DNA of 64,000 bases. Origin: Treponema sp. Lineage in GTDB: Bacteria > Spirochaetota > Spirochaetia > Treponematales > Treponemataceae. The notes under the pieces are model-generated. The model did not search any database. It was not told where the DNA came from and saw only the letters and a program-made list of their open reading frames with translations. Within the stretch, counting starts at the first letter, position 1, and each line of letters begins with the position of its first letter. A program made the translations under genes and the position numbers. The stretch is from positions 1-64,000 of the forward strand of contig JAEESZ010000004.1 of NCBI GenBank assembly GCA_016286535.1, read 5' to 3'. This document shows, one piece after another, positions 53,433-61,414 of this stretch.

Positions 53433-55502
53433 ATGAACTTAACAAAAAAACAGAAAATCATTTGTGCAGCATCTGCTGCAGGACTTCTTATATTAATCAT
53501 AATTTTGAGCCTTGGAATTCATTCCTGCTCGGCAAAAAATTCAAAACAGAATGTTTATAACCTTGCAAAAACTTATGCAGAACAGGGGGAATATGACAGG
53601 GCTCTTAGTGTGCTTGAAAAAATCCTTCTTAAAAATGGTGATGATAAAATTGCCCTCGAAATGCTGCATCAGACAATAGAAATGAAAAAGGCTGCAGAAG
53701 AAGGCCGTGCCATTCCTGATTTTTCTAATTTAAATATTAATACTGACGGCATAACTGATGTTATGCAGGATTCTATAAGCAGTATGAAGGATGCTCTTGA
53801 ACAGTCTAATAAACAGGCTGAAGAAAACAGACGGGCCATGGAAAATCTTGTAAGAATTCAGGAAGAAAAGACTCAGGAAGAAAAAAAGAGACAGCAGGCT
53901 GCTGAAATAGAACAGGAAGAAAAGAAGGCAAGGGAAGAAGCTGCCCTGGCTGCAAAAAAAGCCCAGGAAGAAAAAAGAAAGGCTCAGGAAGAAGAACTTG
54001 CCAGAAAGAACGCAAAGTTAAAAAAAGAAATGGATAACCTTAATAATGAAATCCAACTTGGAAAAACAGCCCTGGCTACAGGAAATATAGAAGAAGCTCT
54101 TAATCATTTTAATAATGCCGGAAAGAATATTCCTGCGGTTGAGGGAGATCCTGATTATTCTGCAAATAAAAAATCAGAAATTGCCCAGGCTTTGTTTGAT
54201 GCTGCAGAAAAATCAGAAAATGCAGAAGAGAAAAAAGTTTTGATGGATAAAGCTGTGGATCTTGCCAGAAAAGTTATTCAGGAAAATCCAAAAGATGCTC
54301 CGTCACATTATATTCTGGCTCAGGAAGCTGCAAATAAAAAAGATTACGCAACAGGACTTAGTGAACTTAAACTTGCCGTACAGAATGCAAAAAAAGATGA
54401 TCCAAATCTTTATCTATATTATTATGATATGGGTAAGCTTCAGTATTTAACAAAAAAATACAACGAAGCAGTTGCTTCTTTTACTTCTTCATGTGAATTG
54501 AATTCAAATTATGTTCAGAGCCGCTATAATCTTGGTTTGAGCCAGGTTAAATTAAAAAATGATACTGCAGCTATTGCGGCCTTTAGAAAATGTATTGATA
54601 TTAACCCCCGCTACGAAAAAGCCTACCTTGAAGAAGCCCGTGCTCTTAACCGCCGTAACGATTTTTCCGGAGCTATTTCTGCCTATGAAAGTGTAATTGC
54701 CCTTAATAATATCAACACAACAGCGGTAGTAGAGCTTGGAAATGTTTATAAAAATGCCGGCAGACTTGCAAAAGCCGAAGAAAGTTTTAGAAAGGCCCTT
54801 GCCATGATGAGCGAAGGCGAAGAACAGACAAAAACAAAATATAATCTTTCTACAGTTTTGTTTGATGAAGAAAAGACTCTTGATGCAGAAAAATATGCAA
54901 AAGAAGCCTACGAAGAAAAAAACTTCATTAAAGATTTAAAGAATAAGGCAAATATTGTTTACAATTATGCCATGATACTTTCTGTAAACGGTAAACAGGA
55001 AAGTGCCATACCGCTTTACCAGGAAGTTCTTGATTTGAATCCTAATCATCTTAAGACAAAAATTAACCTTGCCGTTATGTATATGAACCTGGAGCCTCCT
55101 AGCGTAGATACAGCCCTGGCCCTCTTGAAACAGGTTTATGACAGCGACAGTAAAAACTTTGAGGCAAACAATAATCTTGGAAGCGCCTATCTTTTAAAAG
55201 AAGATTATAAGAATTCAATTATGTATTATCAGAATGCCTTAAGAATAGATTCTTCTGTAAATGAAGTAAGGGCTAACCTTGCAAAGGTTTATGCTAAAAA
55301 CGGGGACTACGATAATGCAAAAACAACATATCTTGAATTAATAAAAGTTGAACCTTCAAACTGGGATGCCTATATTGAACTTGCAAAAGTCTGCATGCAG
55401 TTAAATGATAATGCTTCTGCAGAAAAATACCTGGTTTATGTTCAGACAAAAATGCCCTCTTACAAGGCTTCTGAAGTTGAAGCTTTGCTTTTAAGTCTCT
55501 AG
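53433..55502 (+). CDS. membrane-anchored multi-TPR protein with charged coiled coil
   Basis: 689 residues. One N-terminal transmembrane segment (about 7-30, KIICAASAAGLLILIIILSLG) is followed by two TPRs, a charged coiled coil (about 115-205, EENRRAMENLVRIQEEKTQ) and about ten further TPRs (about 215-689). It repeats the layout of the 273-residue protein upstream (TPR plus charged rod). No enzymatic motif is seen. It may form a large scaffold together with that protein in the envelope. GGGTGG precedes the ATG. The stop is followed by a GC-rich repeat and convergent mutL. Confidence 0.8.
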   Translation: MNLTKKQKIICAASAAGLLILIIILSLGIHSCSAKNSKQNVYNLAKTYAEQGEYDRALSVLEKILLKNGDDKIALEMLHQTIEMKKAAEEGRAIPDFSNLNINTDGITDVMQDSISSMKDALEQSNKQAEENRRAMENLVRIQEEKTQEEKKRQQAAEIEQEEKKAREEAALAAKKAQEEKRKAQEEELARKNAKLKKEMDNLNNEIQLGKTALATGNIEEALNHFNNAGKNIPAVEGDPDYSANKKSEIAQALFDAAEKSENAEEKKVLMDKAVDLARKVIQENPKDAPSHYILAQEAANKKDYATGLSELKLAVQNAKKDDPNLYLYYYDMGKLQYLTKKYNEAVASFTSSCELNSNYVQSRYNLGLSQVKLKNDTAAIAAFRKCIDINPRYEKAYLEEARALNRRNDFSGAISAYESVIALNNINTTAVVELGNVYKNAGRLAKAEESFRKALAMMSEGEEQTKTKYNLSTVLFDEEKTLDAEKYAKEAYEEKNFIKDLKNKANIVYNYAMILSVNGKQESAIPLYQEVLDLNPNHLKTKINLAVMYMNLEPPSVDTALALLKQVYDSDSKNFEANNNLGSAYLLKEDYKNSIMYYQNALRIDSSVNEVRANLAKVYAKNGDYDNAKTTYLELIKVEPSNWDAYIELAKVCMQLNDNASAEKYLVYVQTKMPSYKASEVEALLLSL

Positions 55503-55550
55503 CCCCGGCCTGGGATTGCCCTGGCCCGGGATTGCCCTGGCCCGGGATTG
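55503..55550. repeat. GC-rich 16-bp tandem repeat, 3 copies
   Basis: Units 55503-55518, 55519-55534 and 55535-55550 read CCCTGGCCCGGGATTG, the first differing at two positions. Each contains CCCGGG or a near match. It fills nearly all of the 56-base gap between convergent genes and stands out in an AT-rich genome. No T-run accompanies it. Confidence 0.9.
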
Positions 55551-55558
55551 CCTCTGGT

Positions 55559-57484
55559 CTAGGTTCTCTTTACCATGGCAAAAAGCTGCTCTCTGGAAAA
55601 AACTGTATAAATTGGTCTTCCGTGAGGGCAGTGAGGGTCTTCCAGGGTAAAGGTCTTTTCTATTAAGTCTATGGCAGTTTTTTCGTCTATTATATAGCCG
55701 TCTTTAATTGCCGCCTTACAGGCTGTCATAGCCGCAATTGACCTGATAATTTCTTCGGGTTCTACATGCTTTACAAAAAGAAGACTTCTTAATTCGTATT
55801 CACTTCCGCTCCAGCGTTCCGGAACTTCCGTTACTTCCCATAAACCTTCGCTTTTATTTTCAAGAGTAAAACCAATTTTGCCCAGACGGTCCTTTAGTTT
55901 TAAAAGCTGATTATCCTGGCTTTTTGATTCTGTTGGAAGTTTGTAAGGAATTAAAAGCTGCTGTTTTGCTCCCTGTCCCTGGGAATCCATTAATTTATTA
56001 AATAGAATGCGTTCATGTGCAGCATGCTGGTCTATGATGTAAAGGTTATTATTTTTTTCTGCCAGTAAGAAAGTGCCCAGGGTAAAACCGATAAATTTAA
56101 CTTTTGCTTTTTCAGGATTTTCTTCGTTTTCCGGAAGTGAAAAAAGGGCCTGCTGGGCAAGGCTTTGGCTATTAAAAGCCTGGTCATCTTTTCTGGAAGT
56201 AAGGCCCAGATATTTTGAGCGGAAGTCTCCCAGCGATTGAGATGCTGTTTCCGAAAACTTATAGCTGATGTGTTTCTGGCCGCTGGAAGAAGCCTGGGGT
56301 CCGGAAGAAGATGTGGATTGCCCTGCGGAGTATGCTTGCGCTCCGGAAGAAGATTGCGCTCCGGAAAAATGATTCTGGCCGCCGGAAGAAACTTGCATTC
56401 CTGCAGGAGAAGCTTGCGCCCTTGATGTAAAGTAAAAATTATCTTCCCTAATGCTGTCTGTGTTTTTTTCTTCCTTAAAGTTCTGATATGTGTATTGCTG
56501 AAAAAAGCTTTTTATTGTTGAACTTAAACCGTGATGCAGGTCAGAAATATCATAAAAACGGACTTCTTTTTTTGCAGGGTGAATATTAAAATCAACAGAT
56601 TTTGGATCTACTTTAATAAAAACACTTGCTACGGGGTAGGTTCCGTTAGGAAAAAAGCCCTGGGAACCATATTCAACTGCCTGAACAAGAGAATATTCCT
56701 GTATTTTTCTGCCATTAACATAAATATTTATTTCTTTTTTGCTTGTTCTGTTTACGGCAGGTTCTCCAATAATAGCGTCAAAAGACCAGAAGGAAGATGC
56801 GGAATCTGATTTGTTGGAAACCGTAAAAAATAAGGCCGGATCTTCATTGTAGCCCAGGGCACTTACAAAGCGTTCCTTTAAGCTTTGGTTTTGGCTAAGG
56901 TTCAGTCTTGTCTGACCGTCAATTATAAGTTTAAAAGCAATGTCGGGACGGGCCAAAGCCTTTTCTACAAAGGTATTTTTACACATTGTTGCTTCTGTTG
57001 CACTTCTTTTCAGGAAGACTCTTCTTGCAGGAATATTTTCAAATAATCCTTCCGACTGAACGATTGTAGTTTTTGTGTCGGGAATCTGGTCCATAAGGTG
57101 GTCCTGAGTGATGCTGGCCCTCATCCTCCAGCCGCCGCTTTGAATTGTTAATCTTGAAACCGCCGCAATTGAAGCCAGTGCTTCGCCCCTGAAACCAAGT
57201 GTAGAAAGATTTAATAAATCGCTTTCTGTAGATATTTTACTGGTCGCATGAGGTCTTGCACAGTTTTGTAAATCTTCTTTTGTAAGGCCACAGCCGTTAT
57301 CTACAATTCTGATTTTGTCTATACCCCCGCCATATATCTCCACTACAATGTTAGTGGCTCCTGAGTCAATGGCATTATCCATTAATTCGCGGACAATTGC
57401 ATTCGGGCGGTCAATTACTTCTCCTGCGGCAATTTTTCTTGCAACTTCGGCGTCTAGTGTTCGGATGGGGTTTTCTAAACTCAT
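55559..57484 (-). CDS. mutL: DNA mismatch repair protein MutL
   Basis: 641 residues. The N-terminal GHKL ATPase (about 1-330) has ELMDNAIDSGA, IVDNGCGL and TLGFRGEALASI. The C-terminal dimerisation and endonuclease domain (about 455-641) has IIDQHAAHERILFN, ACKAAIKDG and CPHGRP. In endonuclease-type MutL the first motif is DQHA(X)2E(X)4E, but the last Glu is Asn495 here, so nicking activity is uncertain. A low-complexity Ser/Gly/Gln linker (about 357-405) joins the halves. It overlaps xseB by one base and acts with MutS. Confidence 0.96.
   Translation of the reverse strand: MSLENPIRTLDAEVARKIAAGEVIDRPNAIVRELMDNAIDSGATNIVVEIYGGGIDKIRIVDNGCGLTKEDLQNCARPHATSKISTESDLLNLSTLGFRGEALASIAAVSRLTIQSGGWRMRASITQDHLMDQIPDTKTTIVQSEGLFENIPARRVFLKRSATEATMCKNTFVEKALARPDIAFKLIIDGQTRLNLSQNQSLKERFVSALGYNEDPALFFTVSNKSDSASSFWSFDAIIGEPAVNRTSKKEINIYVNGRKIQEYSLVQAVEYGSQGFFPNGTYPVASVFIKVDPKSVDFNIHPAKKEVRFYDISDLHHGLSSTIKSFFQQYTYQNFKEEKNTDSIREDNFYFTSRAQASPAGMQVSSGGQNHFSGAQSSSGAQAYSAGQSTSSSGPQASSSGQKHISYKFSETASQSLGDFRSKYLGLTSRKDDQAFNSQSLAQQALFSLPENEENPEKAKVKFIGFTLGTFLLAEKNNNLYIIDQHAAHERILFNKLMDSQGQGAKQQLLIPYKLPTESKSQDNQLLKLKDRLGKIGFTLENKSEGLWEVTEVPERWSGSEYELRSLLFVKHVEPEEIIRSIAAMTACKAAIKDGYIIDEKTAIDLIEKTFTLEDPHCPHGRPIYTVFSREQLFAMVKRT
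56270..56416 (-). repeat. tandem-like Ser/Gly/Ala/Gln repeat in the MutL linker
   Basis: The linker (residues about 357-405) repeats short SSGAQ-type units (SSGGQ, FSGAQ, SSGAQ, SSGPQ). The DNA repeats GCTCCGGAAGAAGATTG-like units. It lies in the disordered interdomain linker. Confidence 0.75.
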
Positions 57485-57741
57485 TATTTTCTTGTTCCCT
57501 TTACTTCTTCATTAATAGAAAAATCATCAAATTGAGGCGGATTATCTTTTTCCATAGGATTTGGTTCATTCATAAGAATCTGAATTTTACCTTCAATTTC
57601 ATTTATCTGCGATTCAAGTTCCTTTGCCAGTCCAATACCTTCTTCAAAATCTTTTAAGGCATCTTCAAGACTGATATCGCTTCTTTTTATATCTGATGTT
57701 AAACTCTCTAATTTTTTTAAGTTTTCTTCAAAATTATTCAT
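57484..57741 (-). CDS. xseB: exodeoxyribonuclease VII small subunit
   Basis: 85 residues, the usual size of XseB. The family block FEENLKKLESLTSDIKRSD and LEDALKDFEEGIGLAKELE (about residues 3-45) is clear, and the rest forms an amphipathic helix and a variable tail. It pairs with XseA to form the nuclease that degrades single-stranded DNA in both directions. It follows xseA by 18 bases and overlaps the mutL start. Confidence 0.93.
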   Translation of the reverse strand: MNNFEENLKKLESLTSDIKRSDISLEDALKDFEEGIGLAKELESQINEIEGKIQILMNEPNPMEKDNPPQFDDFSINEEVKGTRK

Positions 57742-57759
57742 AAATTTTCCCCCTGTTTT

Positions 57760-58896
57760 TTATTTTACCTGAACTTCAATCTGGCCCTTAGCAGGCTTTA
57801 TGAATAAAGTTTCCCCGCTATTAACAGAATCTGAATCTCTTATAACATTTCCGTTTTCATCGGTAACCATAGAATAGCCTCTGTTAAGAATTGTCTGAGG
57901 ACTTGCATTCTCCAGAATCGAAATACAGTTTTGAATTTTATTTTTTATAGGATGAAGTATATTTCTAAAACGGATTTCCATATTCTCCGGACTGAAAGTC
58001 TTAATCAAAAGTTTTTTGTTTTCAATTTTATTTTTTATCTGTAAATATAAATCATCTTTATAATATTTTATGTTCTGATAAATTTCTGATTGAAGGGGAA
58101 TTGCCATTTCAGCCGCTGCTGATGGAGTAGGCGCTCTTCTGTCTGCACTGTAATCGCACAAAGCCCAGTCAATTTCGTGACCAACTGCACTTATTACAGG
58201 AATTTCAGATTCGGCGACAGCCCTTACAACAATTTCTTCACTGAAAGGAAGAAGGTCTTCAAGAGAACCTCCACCGCGGCCAACAATCAAAAGGTCGCAA
58301 AGTTTATAAAAGTTTGCAATTTCAATCATTTTTGCAATGGTTTTATCTGCGCCTTCCCCCTGGACAATGGCAGGAAGTACTATAATGTTTACGGATTTAT
58401 TTCTTCTGGCAGCAACATTTAAAATATCCTGAATTGCGGCTCCGGTTGGACTTGTAACAACTCCGATAGTTTTTGGAAATTCCGGAAGAGGCTTTTTTCT
58501 TGCAGAATCAAAAAGACCTTCTTTTGCAAGCTTTTGCTTACGCATTTCAAGCATCTGTAAAATGTTTCCGTTGCCAACCGGTTCCATTTTATTAACGATT
58601 ATCTGATAGCTTCCCTGGGGGGCATAAACAGAAAGACTTCCGGTACAGCGAACCTTGTCTCCGTCCTTTGGTTTAAAATCAAGGGAAAAAGAAGCTCCTC
58701 TGAACATTACGGCCTTTATCTGGGCATTTTCGTCCTTGAGGGTAAAATAAATATGACCAGCTGAACTTGGACGGAAATTTGAAATTTCACCTTCGATTTT
58801 TATAGTCTGGAAGGAAGATTCAAGAATTTCTTTTATATAGGAAGTAATTTGAGTTACAGAAAAAACATTTTCATCTGAAGCTGCCATTAAATTCAT
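57760..58896 (-). CDS. xseA: exodeoxyribonuclease VII large subunit
   Basis: 378 residues, a little short of the common 400-450. An N-terminal OB-fold (FSVTQITSYIKEILESSF, IKIEGEISNFRPSSAGHIYF) is followed by the catalytic domain with IGVVTSPTGAAIQDI, LIVGRGGGSLEDLLPFSEE and SAVGHEIDWALCDYSADRRAPTPSAAAE. A helical region and a C-terminal segment RGYSMVTDENG complete it. All key residues are present. ATG 58896 has no Shine-Dalgarno, and a weak -10 lies 6 bases upstream. ATG 58887 is also possible. It heads the xseA-xseB-mutL operon and is divergent from the sugar locus. Confidence 0.94.
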   Translation of the reverse strand: MNLMAASDENVFSVTQITSYIKEILESSFQTIKIEGEISNFRPSSAGHIYFTLKDENAQIKAVMFRGASFSLDFKPKDGDKVRCTGSLSVYAPQGSYQIIVNKMEPVGNGNILQMLEMRKQKLAKEGLFDSARKKPLPEFPKTIGVVTSPTGAAIQDILNVAARRNKSVNIIVLPAIVQGEGADKTIAKMIEIANFYKLCDLLIVGRGGGSLEDLLPFSEEIVVRAVAESEIPVISAVGHEIDWALCDYSADRRAPTPSAAAEMAIPLQSEIYQNIKYYKDDLYLQIKNKIENKKLLIKTFSPENMEIRFRNILHPIKNKIQNCISILENASPQTILNRGYSMVTDENGNVIRDSDSVNSGETLFIKPAKGQIEVQVK

Positions 58897-58902
58897 AAAA
58901 AT

Positions 58903-58931
58903 AATTTAATCAATTAAATAAACTTGTTCAA
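58903..58931 (-). promoter_or_regulatory. xseA promoter, leaderless geometry
   Basis: On the minus strand TTGAAC (plus 58926-58931), a 17-bp spacer and TAAATT (plus 58903-58908) end 6 bases before ATG 58896. It overlaps the sigma-28 promoter of the divergent gene. Confidence 0.4.
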
Positions 58932-58945
58932 CGGTTAGCCGATAA
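58919..58945 (+). promoter_or_regulatory. perfect sigma-28 promoter of the sugar locus
   Basis: TAAA (58919-58922), exactly 15 bases and GCCGATAA (58938-58945) match the flagellar sigma-28 consensus at all 12 positions. The ATG follows 8 bases later. It is the best sigma-28 site in the window. Confidence 0.85.
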
Positions 58946-58953
58946 ATTAAGTG

Positions 58954-60483
58954 ATGAATACTATAGTAATTTTATATGACGAAAATAATAAATATGAAAG
59001 TTTAGAACTTGTTCAGAATAAAAATGCCCTTCTTATAACAAAGGAAGTCTTTCTTAAAGCGGGTTACAAAGAAGATGAGATTAAAAGTCTTAATGGACCT
59101 CTGACTCTCAACGAACTGCTTGAAGCTATGTGCAATATTGCAGCTGAGGCTAAAGCAGAAAATATAATCTTCTCTTTTGCAGACTGTCCTTTAATGAATG
59201 AGGCTCTTTGTAAAAAACTTTTAGATACTCATATAAAATACAAGGCAGAGTATACTTTTGCGGATGGTTATTCCTATGGTTTTGCCCCAGAAATCATAAA
59301 TTCCGGAAGCCTTAACATTCTTAAGGAACTTAGTAAAAGCAGTCAGGCTGAGATGGGAAATAAAAAGGTAAACAGAGAAGCTCTTTTTGACCTTATCAAA
59401 ACAGACATCAATTCCTTTGAAATAGAAACTGTACTTTCAGATTCTGACTGGCGCATGAACAGATTTGCTTTTCACTGCGGAAAATACGAAAATTATCTTC
59501 CCTGCCGTGAACTTATTTTAAATAAAAATAGTGATGATGCAGAAGAACTTTGCCTTACAGCGTCAAAACTTCCTGCCATCATAAAAACAAGACCTGCTTT
59601 TTACAACATACAGGTATGCGACAAAATAAATATTTCAACAAGCTATTCCCCTTATGAAAGTGCCTGGGAAAAAGTTCATGGAAAAAGTCCATTAAAAGCA
59701 GATGCATCTTCCTTAATGCCTTTTGAAAAATTCTCAGCTCTTATAGACCGCATAGCAGATTTTTCTAAAGAGGCGGTAATCAGTCTTTCTGCCTGGGGAG
59801 AAGCCTTTAATCATCCTGACATTTTAAAATTTATAGAAAAAGTTTTATCTTATGAAGGTCTTTCTGTATATATAGAAAGTGACGGATTAAATATAAGCGA
59901 AGAGGCTGCAGAAAAAATTGCAGGTCTTCTTTCTTCTGCAAAAGAAAGATGTAACGGCTGGCCAAAGTTTATGCTTGCCATAATCCTTGATGCCTTTACA
60001 AAAGAAAAATACCATGAGCTTCACTCAAGCGATGCCTTTGAAAAGGCTGTAGAAAATCTTTCAATGCTGGAAAAATATCTTCCTTCCTGCGTATATCCTT
60101 CCTTTACAAGAATTAATCAGAATGAAGAAGAACTCGAAGCCTTTTTCAGATTCTGGGATTCAAAAGAAAGTCCTTCAAAAGGAGAACTTATCATACAAAA
60201 ATACGATAATTTTGCAGGCCTGCTTGAAGACTTAAAACCTGCAGATCTTTCGCCTTTAGAAAGAAATGTCTGCTGGCACTTACGCCGTGATATGACAATT
60301 TATTCTAACGGTGATGTTCCTCTTTGCAGGACTTGTCTTTATTCAAATATTATTGGAAATGTATTTACAGAAGATCTTTGCCAGATCTGGAAAAAATCTG
60401 ATTCAATTTTAGAAGAACATATGAAAAATAATTATAACCAAATGTGTAGGAAATGCGATGAATACTATACCTTTAACTTTTGA
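58954..60483 (+). CDS. nucleotidyltransferase-like / degenerate radical-SAM / SPASM protein
   Basis: 509 residues. The first about 190 residues resemble an SpsF-type nucleotidyltransferase (IIFSFADCPLMNEA, YSYGFAPEII), but the usual N-terminal loop is altered. Residues about 214-400 have a radical-SAM-like layout, with YNIQVCDKINISTSYSPY in the position of the cluster motif and WGEAFNHPDI at the GGE site. The CX3CX2C cysteines are replaced (Ile225, Thr229, Ser232), so no SAM cluster can form. The C-terminal SPASM region remains (Cys440, Cys458/461, Cys476, Cys498/501). It starts the locus directly behind a sigma-28 promoter. The upstream GTG 58951 is possible. Confidence 0.75.
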   Translation: MNTIVILYDENNKYESLELVQNKNALLITKEVFLKAGYKEDEIKSLNGPLTLNELLEAMCNIAAEAKAENIIFSFADCPLMNEALCKKLLDTHIKYKAEYTFADGYSYGFAPEIINSGSLNILKELSKSSQAEMGNKKVNREALFDLIKTDINSFEIETVLSDSDWRMNRFAFHCGKYENYLPCRELILNKNSDDAEELCLTASKLPAIIKTRPAFYNIQVCDKINISTSYSPYESAWEKVHGKSPLKADASSLMPFEKFSALIDRIADFSKEAVISLSAWGEAFNHPDILKFIEKVLSYEGLSVYIESDGLNISEEAAEKIAGLLSSAKERCNGWPKFMLAIILDAFTKEKYHELHSSDAFEKAVENLSMLEKYLPSCVYPSFTRINQNEEELEAFFRFWDSKESPSKGELIIQKYDNFAGLLEDLKPADLSPLERNVCWHLRRDMTIYSNGDVPLCRTCLYSNIIGNVFTEDLCQIWKKSDSILEEHMKNNYNQMCRKCDEYYTFNF

Positions 60484-61414
60484 TGAACATCAGATAAACA
60501 GAACAGTTCTTGGCGGTCAAAAAAATAATTCTTCCAATGCGCTTAATATTTCTGTTGTTTTATTAAATACAAGCGGAAGTCATTTTAAAGACCAGTTGTT
60601 TGAAAATCTTTTATCCTGCGGCTTTGAACAGATTGTTTCTGTTGAACACGATCCAAATAATTTTTCTCTTGATGATTTAGTTAAACGCTTTCCCAGTATA
60701 AAATTTATTGTGCCCCTTGAAAAAGTTACCCAGGGAGAAATGATAAATCTTGCAATGTCAGAAATCACTTCTGATTATGTTCTTGTTCTTCGCGATAATC
60801 TTGTTATTCCTTCCGGCATCATTCTTACAAATCTTGCAGAAAAATTAACCCAGACTGGAACTTATTGTATTGTTCCCCGGGTAAAAGATTCTAAAAAGAT
60901 CAGTATAGATGCAAATCTTTCGCCATTTATTATGAAAAAGCATTTTGTTGTAGAAGCTTCTGGTGAAGTTACAGACGGAATGAATACCCTTTATCCTTAT
61001 GATTTTATTGCCTTATATAACAGAAAAAAGTTCATTCAGTTAGGCGGCTTTGATTATACAATTCAGTCTGAATACTGGCAGAATCTTGACCTTGCTTTAC
61101 GCAGCTGGCTCTGGGGCGAAGAAACAAAAATCACAACTTTACTGCAGTTTACCTATGCGGAAGATTCTTTTGTTGAAGATAAAACCTTAAATCTTGATTA
61201 TCTTCGTTTTTATTTAAAAAATATTCTTCCAAGATTTAAGATTGACCGTTCAATAATTAAAAAACGTCAGTTCTTTACCTTTGCCTTTAATTCTTCCTGC
61301 GGTTTTCTGGAAGCCAGAAGACAATTTTCTGCAGCAAGAAAATGGGTAAATGAAAACAGATTTAAATTCAAAAGAGATATCATAGAACTTGTTGAAGAAT
61401 GGAGAAGTCTATAA
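60458..61414 (+). CDS. GT2-like glycosyltransferase
   Basis: 318 residues with a GT-A-like fold. Its N-terminus shows ISVVLLNTSGSHFKDQLFENLL, then VTQGEMINLAMSEITSDYVLVLRDN (donor region), and ALYNRKKFIQLGGFDY. The usual DxD reads RDNL, so a variant donor site or loss of activity is possible. The C-terminal part is basic and helical. It overlaps the previous gene by 26 bases with AGGAA inside it, and its stop overlaps the next start (TAATG). Linkage to an SpsF/PseG fusion suggests transfer of a nonulosonate-like sugar, perhaps to flagellins. Confidence 0.65.
   Translation: MNTIPLTFDEHQINRTVLGGQKNNSSNALNISVVLLNTSGSHFKDQLFENLLSCGFEQIVSVEHDPNNFSLDDLVKRFPSIKFIVPLEKVTQGEMINLAMSEITSDYVLVLRDNLVIPSGIILTNLAEKLTQTGTYCIVPRVKDSKKISIDANLSPFIMKKHFVVEASGEVTDGMNTLYPYDFIALYNRKKFIQLGGFDYTIQSEYWQNLDLALRSWLWGEETKITTLLQFTYAEDSFVEDKTLNLDYLRFYLKNILPRFKIDRSIIKKRQFFTFAFNSSCGFLEARRQFSAARKWVNENRFKFKRDIIELVEEWRSL

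Noticed and set aside
53066..53445. Long antisense Ser- and Leu-rich ORFs opposite the charged rod
   Set aside because: They mirror the Glu/Arg-rich codons (GAA/GAG/AGA) of the sense strand and have no ribosome site.
58951..58953. GTG immediately before the ATG as start of the sugar-locus gene
   Set aside because: Possible, but only 5 bases from the -10, closer than a normal transcription start. The ATG at 58954 fits better.
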